From: Anisodus tanguticus
Lineage: Eukaryota; Streptophyta; Magnoliopsida; Solanales; Solanaceae
Assembly: GCA_034509755.1 (NCBI GenBank)
Contig: CM067557.1
Location: forward strand, 14,244,001 to 14,308,000
DNA length: 64,000 nt
Direction: 5' to 3'
A program made the translations under genes and the position numbers. Under the pieces are notes generated by a model that ran no database searches, was not told the origin of the DNA, and saw nothing but the letters and a program-made list of their open reading frames with translations. Positions 1-11,608 of this stretch are shown piece by piece; positions within the stretch are counted from its first letter, which is position 1; every line of letters begins with the position of its first letter.

Positions 1-1022
1 TATGAGGCATCCGAATTTAAGGGGTTCAAACCCTTAGGAAACGTCTCGACATCCCACTCATCTAGGACCACAGGTGACAACGTTTTCTCCTCTGGAACCA
101 CATAATAAAGTCCCTTAGGAGTTGGACTCTCCCTGTGCAATCTGAAAGATATCCACTTCCCTCATCTTTACCTTCCGTGCTCCCGCATGGGCTTTTATGA
201 ACATATCAGCTAGCATGACGAATGAACTGATTGAATGTTTGGAAAGAAGTAAATACCACATCGAGGAACTCTTAGTTAGCGTCTCAGCAAACTTCTTGAT
301 CAATAATGATTCTATCTCGTGTTCCTTCAGATCGTTCCCTTTGACGACCATGGTATAGGTCGTTATGTGTTCTTGTGGGTCTTTCGTTCCATCATATTTG
401 GGTATGAACGACATTTTGAACCTCTTGGAAATCAATTCGGGTGTGGCCTCTGGCTTGTATGACAACTGAATAAATCTTTTCACATCCGGACCTTCTATCA
501 CCGGAGGCCCCCCGATATCTGGTCCAATCGCTACTAGAATTCCTTGGCATTCTTTTCTGCCTTCTGAGCATTTGTATCTACTTTTCCCGTTATCTCATTC
601 ATAAATTTCATCACCTACTCCTGAAATGAATTTTCAGGTATCGTTTCACTTCCCGAAGCGTTATCATTCCTCGGTTCATTCTGGATGTTTCTTGTAGCAT
701 TTAGAATGTTTGATGGCGTTGCCGTTATGGCCGCTGGAGTGATGTTAGTGAAGTTGGATGCAAACTTAGAGAAAATTTGCTTTATGCTGCCCAATTCTTC
801 TCTCATAGCAAAATTATGTGCCCTTAGGTTCTACATAGCCTCCTCGGATGTTTCGTCGGTGGAAACCTCGTCTCCCCAGGGCTGTCCGCCTCCTGAAGTG
901 GTCTCATTCGCGACCGCCGGATCTTCTAGTATCGAATTTGCTGTTGGGAGGTCATTTAGTTCGAATTTGTTATTTTCGGCATTGTTCTCGAGGATTCGGT
1001 TGCCTTCAAGTCCTTCCTGCAT
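1..1022 (-). pseudogene. Ty3/gypsy gag remnant (partial)
   Basis: Minus-strand reading gives pieces of a plant Ty3/gypsy gag polyprotein. An acidic N-terminal leader lies at 831-1022, a middle piece at 615-806, and a retrotransposon-gag domain at 115-501. The gag domain contains FIPKYDGTKDPQEHI and downstream helices with WYLLLSKHSI, typical of the gag that coats retroelement RNA. Stop codons and frame changes separate the pieces, so no intact protein is made. The rest of the element (protease, RT, integrase) would lie to the left of the window. A Tat/Ogre- or Athila-like relationship is possible but not proven. Confidence 0.75.
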
Positions 1023-1097
1023 GCCATATGTTGCTTAAACAAAATAAAACTAAAGAAATGATTAGATTAAAAATGAAGGGGTCACTTGTGACCCCAT

Positions 1098-1125
1098 TAT
1101 TGCTTAGGCCCCACGGTGGGCGCTA
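1098..1125 (-). other. Primer-binding-site region of the gypsy remnant
   Basis: On the minus strand the sequence GCGCCCACCGTGGGGCC lies between the gag leader and the putative LTR. This is the conserved junction motif seen just inside the 5' LTR of many plant Ty3/gypsy elements. It supports minus orientation and places the LTR at higher coordinates. Confidence 0.45.
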
Positions 1126-1136
1126 AATTATTTACC

Positions 1137-1823
1137 TGTAAATTGGTACAGTTGAATTTATATACGCGTTCACGTGAGTATCAAGTGTAACAAATAATGA
1201 ATAATAAAGAGAAGTTAAAATATAATTATCATGGGCCCGGAAGAAGTTTCGTGATGGGGCCTCTAGACTAGTTGTTTAAGACAATAAGAAAGCACAAGTA
1301 TTGAGATAAATAGTATGAATCGAAAAGTGATGTTGTAATATCATGAATATGATGCCGTTACAATGAGTAAATTTGTCCTATTTATACTTAGACTTATGGG
1401 TACACATTTCATGAATTATGCCTCTAATAATATCAATACATAAATGTTGTAATAATGAGACAATTAGTATCTTCATAAATGTAATTAATGCACCATTGGA
1501 AAGTGTATAGTCAAACAAGTAACGACAATCCATTGAAATTCGAACTGACTCTCTGATCTCCCTGCTTTCCGGTACATGTTACTCTTTGACACCTCCGGTG
1601 CGATTTCAGCGCTACCAATAGTATCGAAAGCTGACTTAAATTCGACTCATCTTTTCCTGCCATACGTTATAACATAATTCGTCCAACTATATAATAAAAA
1701 TTTTGCCTTATACAGTGAACACCGTCTAGGATTACTTAATATTTATTATCATTCCAAAGAAGTACTATATACATTTTCCTTATCGCCCGTGTATCAATGA
1801 CAATCCTAAAGACAGACATTACA
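1137..1823 (-). repeat. Probable 5' LTR of the gypsy remnant
   Basis: The stretch next to the primer-binding motif begins TGTAA and can be closed at TTACA (1819-1823), giving short inverted ends. Bounds are inferred because the partner LTR and the target duplication lie outside the window. It has no coding content. Confidence 0.35.
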
Positions 1824-2330
1824 AATTGCACTTTTCTTCTCCTTTTTTTTTGGTTAACCAGGAGAAATATAAATTCAAAATACAGTTTTAATTAAAATAA
1901 TAAACTAAGAATAAGTTTGGTATCTCTAACTACAGAAGACAACACATCGTATAGCAAGCCACATGTCACCACGTGCTAATGAACTGTCACTTCGCGAGTT
2001 TGACGATCTATTTTAATTTTATGTTTTGATCAAACAATTATTTGGTCAGTGATGAATTAGTTGAAATTAAAAGAGCATAATTACAGTTCCCAATGCGCAA
2101 GAGATTGATAATATCCATAGCTGTCTTTCGTCAAACCTACTCATATTTAAAGAAAACAAATCTTGACTTCTATATTTTCCAAATATCCCCTTGATAACTA
2201 ATTGAGCTGTCCAAGCGGACTTGACTTCTATATTATGGTCATAAGGATTGGTTAATTTGTTGAGAGAATTTCATAAATAGCTATAATTTATACTTTAATT
2301 ATGAAAGAGAAAATCACCCGTTTTCTTGGC
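1824..2330. other. AT-rich intergenic spacer
   Basis: I see no gene, terminal repeat or recognisable element here; it is AT-rich spacer between the gypsy remnant and the first hAT element. Confidence 0.5.
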
Positions 2331-2338
2331 ATTACAAG

Positions 2339-3381
2339 TAGGGATGACAATTGGGCGGGGCGGGTGCGGGTACCCCTCTCCCGCACCCGTACCTGCCAAA
2401 ATATTTTATACCCGCCACTCGTGGCGGGTACAATTTTCAACATCCATACTCGGCTAGGCGGGTATATTCCTAAATCCACACCCGTTCCACCATCCAAGTG
2501 GATATCCGTCACCCACCAATACCCGCATGTACCTGCCTGCCATATTTTGTAATCAATTCATTTGTGATCAATTATTGATCAACATGATCCCAAAAATTCA
2601 AATTTCAAAAATTATTCCAAAAATTTGAGTCAAGAATCAATACTGTTACGGTATCATTTTCTTTGGGAGAGAGGGATGAGAATTCCGGATTTTTTCATCA
2701 TCATAATTTCCCATTTTTTTCACTTCTTCCCCCTTACAACAAAGAATCAAGAAAACAAAATTTCCAAGAAAACCCAAAAATTATCCACCCAAATAGCTAT
2801 ATATTACAAATGTAGACAAAATTCAGATATTATTTCAACTATATAAGCTAAAGTTTTTCAACTTTTTCAATTGAACTCCACAAACCCAATAGGTAAAACT
2901 TAACAAATGCACAAAAATTGACCTCACCGAGACAACCCCAAAGCACAAAGCAAAGACAACAATATTTCCCGATCAGCATCTCCTTTAAAGAAAAAGGCAG
3001 AGACGTCGAGAATGAGAGAGGGAGGAGAGACGGCGTGAAGGGGAAAGAGAGAGGGAGGCGTGAAGGACTGAAGAAGCGTAGGGTTTTGAGTTTTGTTGGA
3101 GAATGAGGGACTTGTCGTGATTTATGGGCTGAAGGCACGACTTATGAGCTGCTAATATTTTGGTCTTGGGGCGGGTATAAGGCGGGCGGGTAAGCGGGCG
3201 GGTAGGCGGATGGATGAGGGGCAGGTATGATTGCAAATCCATCACCTACCCGCCTACCCGTGACGGGTACATTTTCAATACTCATACCCGCCTACTACCC
3301 GCCAAAGTTATACCCATACCCGCCCTAACTGGGGCGGGTGCGGTGCAGAATCCGCAAAATTATACCCACCTGCCATCCCTA
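2339..3381. mobile_element. Non-autonomous hAT element, TSD ATTACAAG
   Basis: A 1,043-bp element starts TAGGGATGACA and ends TGCCATCCCTA, so its ends form an imperfect inverted repeat. It is bounded by a perfect 8-bp duplication, ATTACAAG, at 2331-2338 and 3382-3389, diagnostic of hAT transposition. The subterminal 200 bp on each side are packed with GCGGGT/ACCCGC repeats, the usual plant hAT transposase-binding type. The middle is AT-rich and encodes nothing convincing, so it would need transposase from elsewhere. Confidence 0.9.
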
Positions 3382-3389
3382 ATTACAAG

Positions 3390-4813
3390 ATAGAGGTCAG
3401 GGGCGGATCTACATGGAGCCGAGGGGTCCTTTCGTCGAAATTAGATTGTATATATAAGGTTACATTTATATTTTATGTATATATATTAAATGTTGAACCC
3501 CCTTAACACAAATTCTGGCTTTGCAATATTTTCTCTTTTTATTTTTATTTTTATTTTTTGAATCCCTACGAAAATTATGCTTCCACCACTAGTAGAGGTC
3601 AATGTCCTTTTATAATCCAATTTCCAAAGACATTCCACTTCTGGATCTGTTTGCCCTTTTACAGACGAAAACCCACATATTTGTGGGCGATAAATGTGGT
3701 TAGATTTACAGGCCGTTGGACCTCCTCGGCCCACTGGGCTTCATGGGCTAATGGATACATGCTGATTTATATAAGTGTCCCTTTTAAATTACTATTTAAA
3801 TTTAATTTTTATTTTTAAAAATTGTGCAAATAACTCTTGAAATTAGATTATTATATAATGTTTGCTCATATATTTATAAACCTTACCGATAGAATATTAG
3901 ACTGTATGCCTACCGTTTGAAATAGCTTACAAAATTTTAGACCATGAACTAATGTTGGGAGCATGGTCCCTATTCTCGTTTTTGCCGAGCCTGATTCTCT
4001 ATGGCATGGACGTCTTTTATTGGATGGAGACAGATATATAGAAAGTGTGCAGTGAGGGTGCTTGTCAATCACTAGGTAGCTTAGCTCGACTCAAGCAATG
4101 CCCATAAATCTCATGCCTTTCTTGGTCGGACCAACCCAATCAGCGATTTCTGACAAGTCTTTCTGAATTGAAAGAGCAAGAAGCGGAACTAGAAGAAAAC
4201 TTTCTTTTTTCATATTTCAGATTGTCAAAAAGATATTTAAACCGTAATCTAAAATGTTTATAAATTATATAAAAAAAAAGAGGATCATGTCCTAAATAAT
4301 TAGCCGAAAAAGCGATAACCGGTGGAATTTTTTTGCTAGTGCACGCCTAGCATATATGTCCATAATTAAACTTCTCTAATAATAAATGGAGTGACATATT
4401 ACAAAAAAGTCTTTACATATGAAAAAGGGTGTGTTTGGTACGAGGAAAACATTATTAGAACAAGTTTTGTTGGTTTAATTACATTCACTGAGTCGGGCTC
4501 GAATATAATACACGTGTGAGAAAATGTGATACATATACATATAAGAAAATCAAACTCATATTGAATCCTCACTGACTCCAGAACCTGAATATAACTAAAG
4601 GCGATGCCACATGCACCGAAGTGGATTCAATTAAATCCTCTTGATCAGGAAGTTATACTACTAAATAAGGTAAAAACAAATTCTTTTTTATAGATATATA
4701 AAATTTTGAATCACCTTAACAAAAGAGAAATACATGTTCAAATTTTAGGTGTAGCAGTTATTAATTTAATTTCTTAAATCACCTTATTGGAATTTCTGAC
4801 TATACCGTTGTTA
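3390..4813. other. Intergenic region with dispersed repeat
   Basis: No gene is seen. About 3397-3545 (GGGGCGGATCTAC followed by GTTGAACCCCCTTAAC) resembles a short interspersed repeat common in Solanaceae genomes; its ends cannot be fixed. The remainder is AT-rich and lies 3' of the CLE gene. Confidence 0.4.
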
Positions 4814-5062
4814 CTAAGGATGCTGAGGATCAGGTCCTCCAGGAGCCACTCTATCTGCATCCACCAATGACCTCCTATTACTAATTTGCATCTTCATCTT
4901 CTTTCCCAAATCAAATATTATTTCATGTAAAATCTTCTTGCTGTCTATCTTTCTCCTTATGCTTTCAACCCCACGATAGCTAGTTGCTGTTGAAAAATGC
5001 ACCTTTGCAAATAATAATAATAGAAGGAATACTAAGCTCAATATGGAATTTGAGTTGGCCAT
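4814..5062 (-). CDS. CLE: CLE-family secreted signalling peptide precursor
   Basis: Single-exon ORF of 82 aa. Residues 1-26 form a hydrophobic signal peptide (LSLVFLLLLLFAKVHF) that would route the precursor to the secretory pathway. Residues about 27-70 are a variable, basic spacer. The last 12 residues, RVAPGGPDPQHP, fit the CLE dodecapeptide consensus, with the conserved prolines that are hydroxylated and arabinosylated and the invariant GPDP core; the protein ends at the motif, as in most CLE precursors. The processed peptide would act outside the cell on CLV1/BAM-type leucine-rich-repeat receptor kinases. The RV-x-PGGPDPQH form is closest to the Arabidopsis CLE1-7 group, linked to root and nitrate signalling. 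Alanine at position 3 and proline at position 12 are slightly unusual. Precursor length is normal for the family. Receptor and tissue are not inferable. Confidence 0.9.
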   Translation of the reverse strand: MANSNSILSLVFLLLLLFAKVHFSTATSYRGVESIRRKIDSKKILHEIIFDLGKKMKMQISNRRSLVDADRVAPGGPDPQHP

Positions 5063-5173
5063 ATGGCGTATAGGAAATTAAAACTCAAGAATTGTGAGAG
5101 GTAAAAAGAGCTTCATTGTAGGCTAAAGGTGGCAGGTTATTTGGTAATCAAGTAAGGCATCAATAAACATCAT

Positions 5174-5188
5174 GCAAATATATAAGGG
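5174..5188 (-). promoter_or_regulatory. TATA-like box of the CLE gene
   Basis: On the minus strand CCCTTATATATTTGC lies about 115 bp upstream of the CLE start codon, at a spacing that would give a short 5' leader. This is inferred from position and sequence only. Confidence 0.4.
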
Positions 5189-5189
5189 A

Positions 5190-6666
5190 AGTGTATATAG
5201 TGAAAATCTTTTTAATCCTGTGCATGTAGAAAGTGTTTTTGGATCTTTTGTTTAATGATTTTTCAATTTATTTCATGCATGTAAGCCCATTAACCAAAAC
5301 ATTACGTAATCCACATTTCACTTGTCCCTCCTAATTAATACACTCAAAATTTTTGGTGTATCCTTTTGTCTCCTTAATCCGTTATGAGATTGGTCATTGC
5401 TCTCTCTATGAGTTGGATGACTAGTCATCTTGTCCTATAAGTTACTATTTCTTCGATAGTTTTGAAAGTAAGTTGGTCACAAAATTAACACTTTTGGAAG
5501 TACTTTTCATATATAAGAGGGGTTGGATTTAACTCTCTTTAATATTTCAAATTTACTGATTTATAAGAAGTTTTCAATAAGCAGAATAGAAGTTAACAAC
5601 AAAGTCATCTTTTTGGGAGGTTGCTACTTATAAGATCATCTCAAACGAAAAGAAAGGGGTGAAATTAATTCAAATTCTGGCTAGATAAGCTCTTTGAAGA
5701 TAATAAAGTGTGCCTATCTATCAATAATTTTTTCGTTGGCAATGTTCCTATCATAAAGTTCTTATGACGCCTTTTTTCTTAGAAGTGACATGAGATAAAG
5801 GTTTATTACCTTCTTATCCCATTACAATACCAGCTGTTTTGGTGACCATGTGGGCATACGTAAGATTAATTAGTCTTTCAAAAGTGGTTCATATACATTC
5901 TCTTTATCTAATCTAATATGATATATCCAAGACCTATCCATCGTGGGTTCATTTTCATCAAAAAAGAAAATAAATAAAGAAAAAAACAAAACAAAACATT
6001 TAAAAAGTACTAAATATTAGTTGAATTTTTTTCTATCTGTCCTAGTCTATTAGTGAACAGAGTTATCTAGTATTTATCGTTGGTGGGAAGTGACAAGTAT
6101 TTCGTAGGATTAGTACAGAACTGATTCGGACATCGCGATTATCAAAATAAAATATTAACAATAAAAATACCTACCATTAAAGGCTGTAATGTTGTGATAA
6201 ATAAGGTTTCATCTTTAATTAGAAATCCGTTGGTTCAAGTGCAAAAAATGGAAGTCTTTATTATGGAACAATTACCCTCAATAGAGAGAATTTTTTCATA
6301 CAAATCCTAATTAATCGAGTCCGAAATAGATATAGAATAACGGATAAGAACAAAAAACAATAAAAAACTTCCGGGCAAGGTTTACTTTAAAGCATGACAC
6401 AAAAAGTAGATAATATGCATAGGCCTAAAGTTTCTTTTGACGTCATTGTTTTTGGCACATTAACTAATCGCAGCACCGAATTGACATTTCCCACTACAGA
6501 TTAATGAAGAATCTCTTGATCATGGACACTTTTAATGAATTTTTAAATATATTATTGTTCTTTCATGTTCCTAAATAGGCGAATTGTCGGTAATTGTTTT
6601 TCATGACAATGTGCTTATCATTCCTTTTTAATCATGTGGATATATAACGAGTTTTTGGATGTAAAA
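5190..6666. other. Intergenic region upstream of the CLE gene
   Basis: AT-rich sequence with no supported coding region or transposon end. It contains the CLE promoter (nearest few hundred bases) and flanks the copia element that starts near 6667. Confidence 0.4.
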
Positions 6667-6785
6667 TGTTAAATATGCATAAGATATACACGGTATACAC
6701 GTGTATATCCTATGTATATATGGTTTCGGGTTTTGTATATAGAATCGACTAGATGTATATTCCGTGTATATAGCCCACGGTTTGA
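6667..6785 (+). repeat. Inverted LTR fragment abutting the copia 3' LTR
   Basis: Bases 6667-6785 read TGTTAAATATGCATAAG onward and match the reverse complement of the outer part of the element's LTRs (about 6937-7102 and 11805-11919). The piece stops abruptly and joins the other LTR in opposite orientation, making a large imperfect palindrome. It is either a second truncated LTR or a product of rearrangement. Confidence 0.75.
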
Positions 6786-7102
6786 GCTATTCTCATTAAT
6801 AAAAGAGTATATATACAATTTATAATTTTTCATAATAGAAACCTATTCCAATTCTAGTAGTACAAGAATCCTATAATTATGGTAAATGTACAATACTAAT
6901 TAATGTAAAATATTACCTAATAAATTCAGCCCAAACCGTGGGCTATATACACGGAATATACATCTAGCCGATTCTATATACAAAACCCGAAACGCTTTCT
7001 CTTCTTCTGTTGGGAATGATTCGGTGGGTTATATCAAAAGAAGAAAAGAAGAGATTTCGATACATAGGATATACACGTGTATATCTTATGTATATTTTAA
7101 CA
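6786..7102 (-). repeat. 3' LTR of copia element 1 (rearranged)
   Basis: Matches 11635-11919 but lacks the outer ~26 bp and carries an extra ~60-bp segment (about 6993-7058) with AGAAGAAAAGAAGAG. It ends in TTTTAACA next to the purine tract. Confidence 0.85.
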
Positions 7103-8550
7103 CACCCCTGCAATCATAGCGGGCGGTCTTCGTACGCTGAGACTGTTCCTAAAATCTTTAAAAAGGACCGAGTGAAGACCCTTTGTAAAGATGTCAGCAA
7201 TTTGATACATGGACGGGACATGGCAGACGCGTACTTGTCCCCGAGCTACCTTTTCGCGAACAAAGTGAATGTCCATCTCGATATGTTTAGTGCGCTGGTG
7301 CTGAACTGGATTACCAGAAAGGTAGATGGCACTAACATTATCACAATAAACCAAAGTAGCTTTCTGAATAGGACAATGAAGCTCAAAAAGAAGATTACGT
7401 AACCAACAGGATTCAGAGACCACATTGGCTACCCCTCGATACTTAGCCTCTGCAGTAAAGCGGGACAAAGTCGACTGACGCTTGGCAGACCAGGAGACTA
7501 AGTTATTACCAAGAACATACAATAGTCAGACGTAGATCGTCTGGTGTCCGGACAGCCACCCCAATAAGCTTTTGTATACGAGACAAGTGTAGACGTCGAT
7601 GAGGGGATATAAATGTAAGCCAAAGTCAAGTGTCCCCTAGATGTACCGAATAATACGTTTGAGTGCATTCATGTGCTCAACCCTGAGATCATGTATAAAC
7701 AAACACACATGATGTACAACATAGGTAATGTCTGGTCTTGTGAACGTAAAATACTGAAGAGTCCCTGCAAGACTGCGATAGCGGGTTGGATCCTCGTAAG
7801 GGGAGCCAGCCGCAGCCCCTAGCTTCGGTTTAGTAGCAACTGGAGTGGAAGTGGACTTACATGATGACATACCAGCTCGCTCAATGACTCAGCTGCATAC
7901 TTCCGTTGTGACAAGAACAACCCACCTGCATGACGAGTGACAACAATCCCCAAAAAGTAACTCAATGGCCCCAAGTCTTTCATAGCAAACTCAGAACTGA
8001 GCATTGTCATGATAGACTGGCGTAATGCATCAGAAGAGGCAGTCAAGATAATATCATCCATATATAATAGTATATAAGCTAGTGAAGAACCACGCCGATA
8101 AATGAATAATGAATTATCAAACCTGTTGTGAGAGAACCCAATAGTCGAAACATAGTCTACAAACCTCTTATACCAAGCCCGTGGGGACTGCTTAAGCCCA
8201 TACAAAGACTTTTTCAACAAACAGACATGATGAGGATATTTGGGATCCCTAAACCCCAAGGGCTGATGCATATAGACTGTCTCCTTAAGATCGTCATGTA
8301 AGAAAACATTCTTCACATCCAAGTGATGAATGGGCCATGCTTTCGAAAGAGCTAAGCTGAGCACAGTGCGAATGGTAGCCGGTTTGACCATCAAACTAAA
8401 TATCTCACCACAATCCACACCAACCTGCTGAGTCTTATCATCACCTACTAGACGAGTCTTATGCCTTGCAAAAGAACCATCAGAATTGTCCTTATGAGCA
8501 AAAATCCACATAGACCGCATAATATTAACACCAGATGGACGGGGCATCAA
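7103..8550 (-). pseudogene. Copia reverse transcriptase-RNase H, broken
   Basis: Minus strand 8550-7819 carries most of the reverse transcriptase. It has HLDVKNVFLHDDLKE (catalytic Asp region), YGLKQSPRAWYKRF and the active-site motif YMDDII. Segment 7870-7637 continues with the thumb region, and 7522-7097 holds the RNase H domain (WSAKRQSTLSRFTAEAKY, YCDNVSAIYLS, KHIEMDIHFV, ADIFTKGL). The parts are in different frames, so the polyprotein is disrupted. These domains would copy the element RNA to DNA. Confidence 0.9.
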
Positions 8551-8618
8551 CTCCCACTTCTTATTATCAATAAGAGAATTATATTAGTCGATCATAACAA
8601 TTTTTCAATTCGGGTCAT

Positions 8619-9243
8619 TTAGAGCAGACACTGGATTACGGGGAGGTGTGATTTAAGAACATTCGAATTTAAATTATAATGTCTTTTCGATTTAAAAATA
8701 TCTCGTTGACTACTAATGACTGGTCTTTGACTCGGGGGAGAATTGGGCGAATTTTGGGAAATATCGGGACACATGACGGACTGGCCAGCAGGCTGGCCCA
8801 ACATGGTAACTGGCAGGGACTGTAGAAACCGAAACAGGACCAGTTTCGATCCTGGGTTGGGCAACTGGCCCAATTACCAAAACTGGCCCAATCACTAGAT
8901 TGTGAACAGTGGTCAGTGGCGGTACTGTAGACCCAGTGGGCAATAGACCCGTTGGTGGATTTTGGGTGCGGGACATGTTCGATAAATGGTGGATAATATA
9001 CGGTGAGACACCGTCATCCAAAAAATTATACGAACTAGGCACGGGACTACTCACTTTAGTAAACGGAAAATTGGGATTCATAAAAAATAACATGGCGACT
9101 AATGATGATTTTATTAGACGATAAATCAAAGCATTTGTAACCAAGATGATTAGACGGATAACCCAAAAACACACAAGGGGTAGACTGAGCCTGAAGTTTG
9201 TTAATTGTGGTGGACGAAAAGAGTGGATAACACAAGTACCCAA
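8619..9243 (-). pseudogene. Linker between integrase and RT of copia element 1
   Basis: Proline/serine-rich segment where the integrase C-terminus joins the RT in copia polyproteins. Overlapping minus frames (9243-8713 and 8873-8619) show it is frameshifted. It has no catalytic motif of its own. Confidence 0.5.
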
Positions 9244-9275
9244 ATACCCTAAGATAGGAATACGAATGGGTCTTA

Positions 9276-10330
9276 TTATATAAGATATGAAGAGAGGATG
9301 AATACGTTAAGCTGTTGATACGAAGTATGTAGGAGATTTGTAGTCATTTGTAGAGCATGATGCCAAAAAGAAGGGGGCACGGAAGCATGAAGCAATAAGG
9401 TTCGGACAATGTTATTAATAGTACGAATTTTGCGTTCGGCTTTTCCATTTTGTGAAGACGTATGAGGACAAGAAAAACAAAATTTGATTCCATTATTAGC
9501 ACAAAACTCCCGAAACACCACATTATCATATTCTTTGCCATTATCACATTGAACATTTTTTATTTTCCATTCGAATTGGGTTCTAATGAATGCTCTAAAT
9601 CTTAAGAAAGTGGAAAAAACTTGAGATTGTTTCGCTATCGGAAAAGTCGATAAAAAATTAGAATAATCATCCAGAAATAGAACATAATAACGATGACCCA
9701 AAGAACTGAGAACATGAGATGTCTATAAATCGCTATGAATAATATCAAATGGCATTAAAGTATAAGAATTAGAGTCTACAAATGGCAATCTAACAATTTT
9801 TCCTAAAGAACAAGATTGACAATTCGGAGTACTACGCGTACCCTTACAAGAAATAAAATTATTTTTATCTAAGGAAGACAAAATAGACGACCCCGGATGA
9901 CCTAGACGAGCATGCCACAAGGAAGGAGCAAGGGCTGCAAAAGTTAACGGCAATGCTTGACTCAAGAGACCGGAACTTGGCGTGATAAAGATCTCCCCTA
10001 CTATCACACCTCATGAGAGGAATCCCCATCTTGAAATCCTTCACAGAAAACTCAAACGGATCAAATTCAATAGAAACATAATTATCCGTGGTGAATTTAC
10101 GGACATACACCAAATTTTAAATCAATTTAGAGGCATGGAGCGTATTTTTCAAGACAAGAGTTGGATGGGGGGGAGACAAAGTTTTATGACCTTAACCCCG
10201 AATTGAAATTGAATTGCCATTACCAACAATTATACCACGATTACTGCTCAAATTGGAATAAGACGAGAGAGTACCTTGATCGGACGTCATGTGGGTGGTG
10301 GCTCCGGTGTCCATGTACCAATTCGGGTCC
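9276..10330 (-). pseudogene. Copia protease and integrase, broken
   Basis: Reading leftwards from 10330 on the minus strand gives WYMDTGATTHMTS, the aspartic protease active site. GAG-pre-integrase follows (WHARLGHPG with CQSCSLGK zinc-binding cysteines, about 9930-9790). The integrase core at 9701-9276 has FLDDYS, CDNGKEY, SSQNGKAERK. Stops near 10190, 10105 and 9720 interrupt the frame. Confidence 0.88.
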
Positions 10331-10342
10331 GGGGGAGTTAAC

Positions 10343-11462
10343 CTAGTGTGTGCATAGCGGCTTCAATGTCAGTTTGAGTGGGGCCCGCTGCATGATGGGC
10401 CTGCGGAGGCTGGGGCCCAAGCACACTTGCTTACTGCCCCAGCCCAGTATTGCTTCGGGAACCACTGGCCCAAGTGCTATTGGGCCGAAACTATTGCGGT
10501 GAAGCCCACTGGACAATGGCTGGATTTTTGTAAAAAAGGTGGCAGTTGGGCCAAGGGCCACTGGCCCAGTTCCAGGGCCACTGAGCCCAAGGCTGGGACT
10601 AGGCTGCGGCCCACTGCCACTGTTCTGAGGTCCATTCCCGCCGCCGGTACTATTCCCGCCGGTGGTGTTGCTATTCCTACCGCGACCGTTATTGCCGCCG
10701 CAATTTTTGCCATTATTTTTACGACTATTTCCCCCCCCCCCCGTGAGCACGGTTTGGGATCGAATTGTCGATGAAACCTTGGGAATTGGTGGAGGACGTT
10801 ATCATGACCACATGACTAGCACTAGTAGCCACCTTCTTAGCCAAGCCGACTTCTTCCAAAGTAAGCATGGAGCGTGCTTGATAAAACTTTGGGAGAGGAT
10901 TACTTTGACGAAGGAGAGTACCAACGCCATTATAGGCCTCGAATAGTCCAGCAACCATCTATAGAACAAGACGATCTTCACTAACAGGCGTACCAACGTT
11001 GCGGAGTTGGTTCGCCAATTCTTTCAACCTCTTGCAATATGCTGAAACGTTCGGGAATTTTTCCATGTTGACGTGGGAAAATTCATGCTCAAGGGTAACA
11101 ACTCTGGAATTTCGATTATCTTGGAACATGTCACGCAGCCTATCCCAAGCAGCCATCACCATAGTGTCTGGCTCAATAATCGTCTGCAACAGGTCGGTAG
11201 AGATAGTGAAGTAAATCCACTGAAAGACGGTGGCATCAAGAGTCATCCACAATTTATGATCATCCTCGTGTTTAGGCACCTCCGTATCCTCAGGAGCCGC
11301 GGGGATTATGTGATGGATGACTTGATGCGAGCGTGCGTGAATTTTGAATAGTTCGGCCCACGTCGCATATTGAACGTTTTCTATTTCACTAATAAGAGGG
11401 ATGTGATTCTTGATGTTAGAAACAACAAGGGCAGGGTGAAACGTGTTCTTGGATGTAGACAT
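10343..11462 (-). pseudogene. Copia gag, interrupted by an in-frame stop
   Basis: Starts at 11462 with MSTSKNTFHPALVVSNIK and continues through the UBN2-type gag domain (WDRLRDMFQDNRNSRVVTLEHEF). A single TAG at 10959-10961 stops the frame directly before a continuous extension MVAGLFEAYNGVGTL. A glycine/asparagine-rich tail follows around 10750-10600, after a 12-C homopolymer likely to have caused a frameshift. A zinc knuckle is not evident. Confidence 0.85.
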
Positions 11463-11596
11463 AACGAAAGAACAATAGGTGATTGAGAGACTTGGAAAGT
11501 ATTTGGGATCGGAAAAAGGGCACGGAAACCGAGGATAGACTCTCGGACTTCGTGAAAACTAGATGAAATATTTGGAGAGGAAATATTTTACCTAGA

Positions 11597-11608
11597 CTTC
11601 TGATACCA
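11597..11608 (-). other. Primer binding site of copia element 1
   Basis: Minus strand TGGTATCAGAAG directly follows the LTR terminus, matching the 3' end of initiator Met-tRNA as in most plant copia elements. Confidence 0.8.

Noticed and set aside
685..1126. Plus-strand ORFs of 117 and 92 aa
   Set aside because: They are antisense shadows of the gypsy gag leader, with no motif of their own.
2848..3245. Ser/Pro/Leu-rich minus ORFs and a plus-strand Arg/Glu ORF
   Set aside because: They lie inside the non-autonomous hAT element and arise from low-complexity purine/pyrimidine tracts.
10343..10774. Overlapping Ala/Pro-rich ORFs on both strands
   Set aside because: GC-rich antisense and frame shadows of the glycine-rich copia gag tail.
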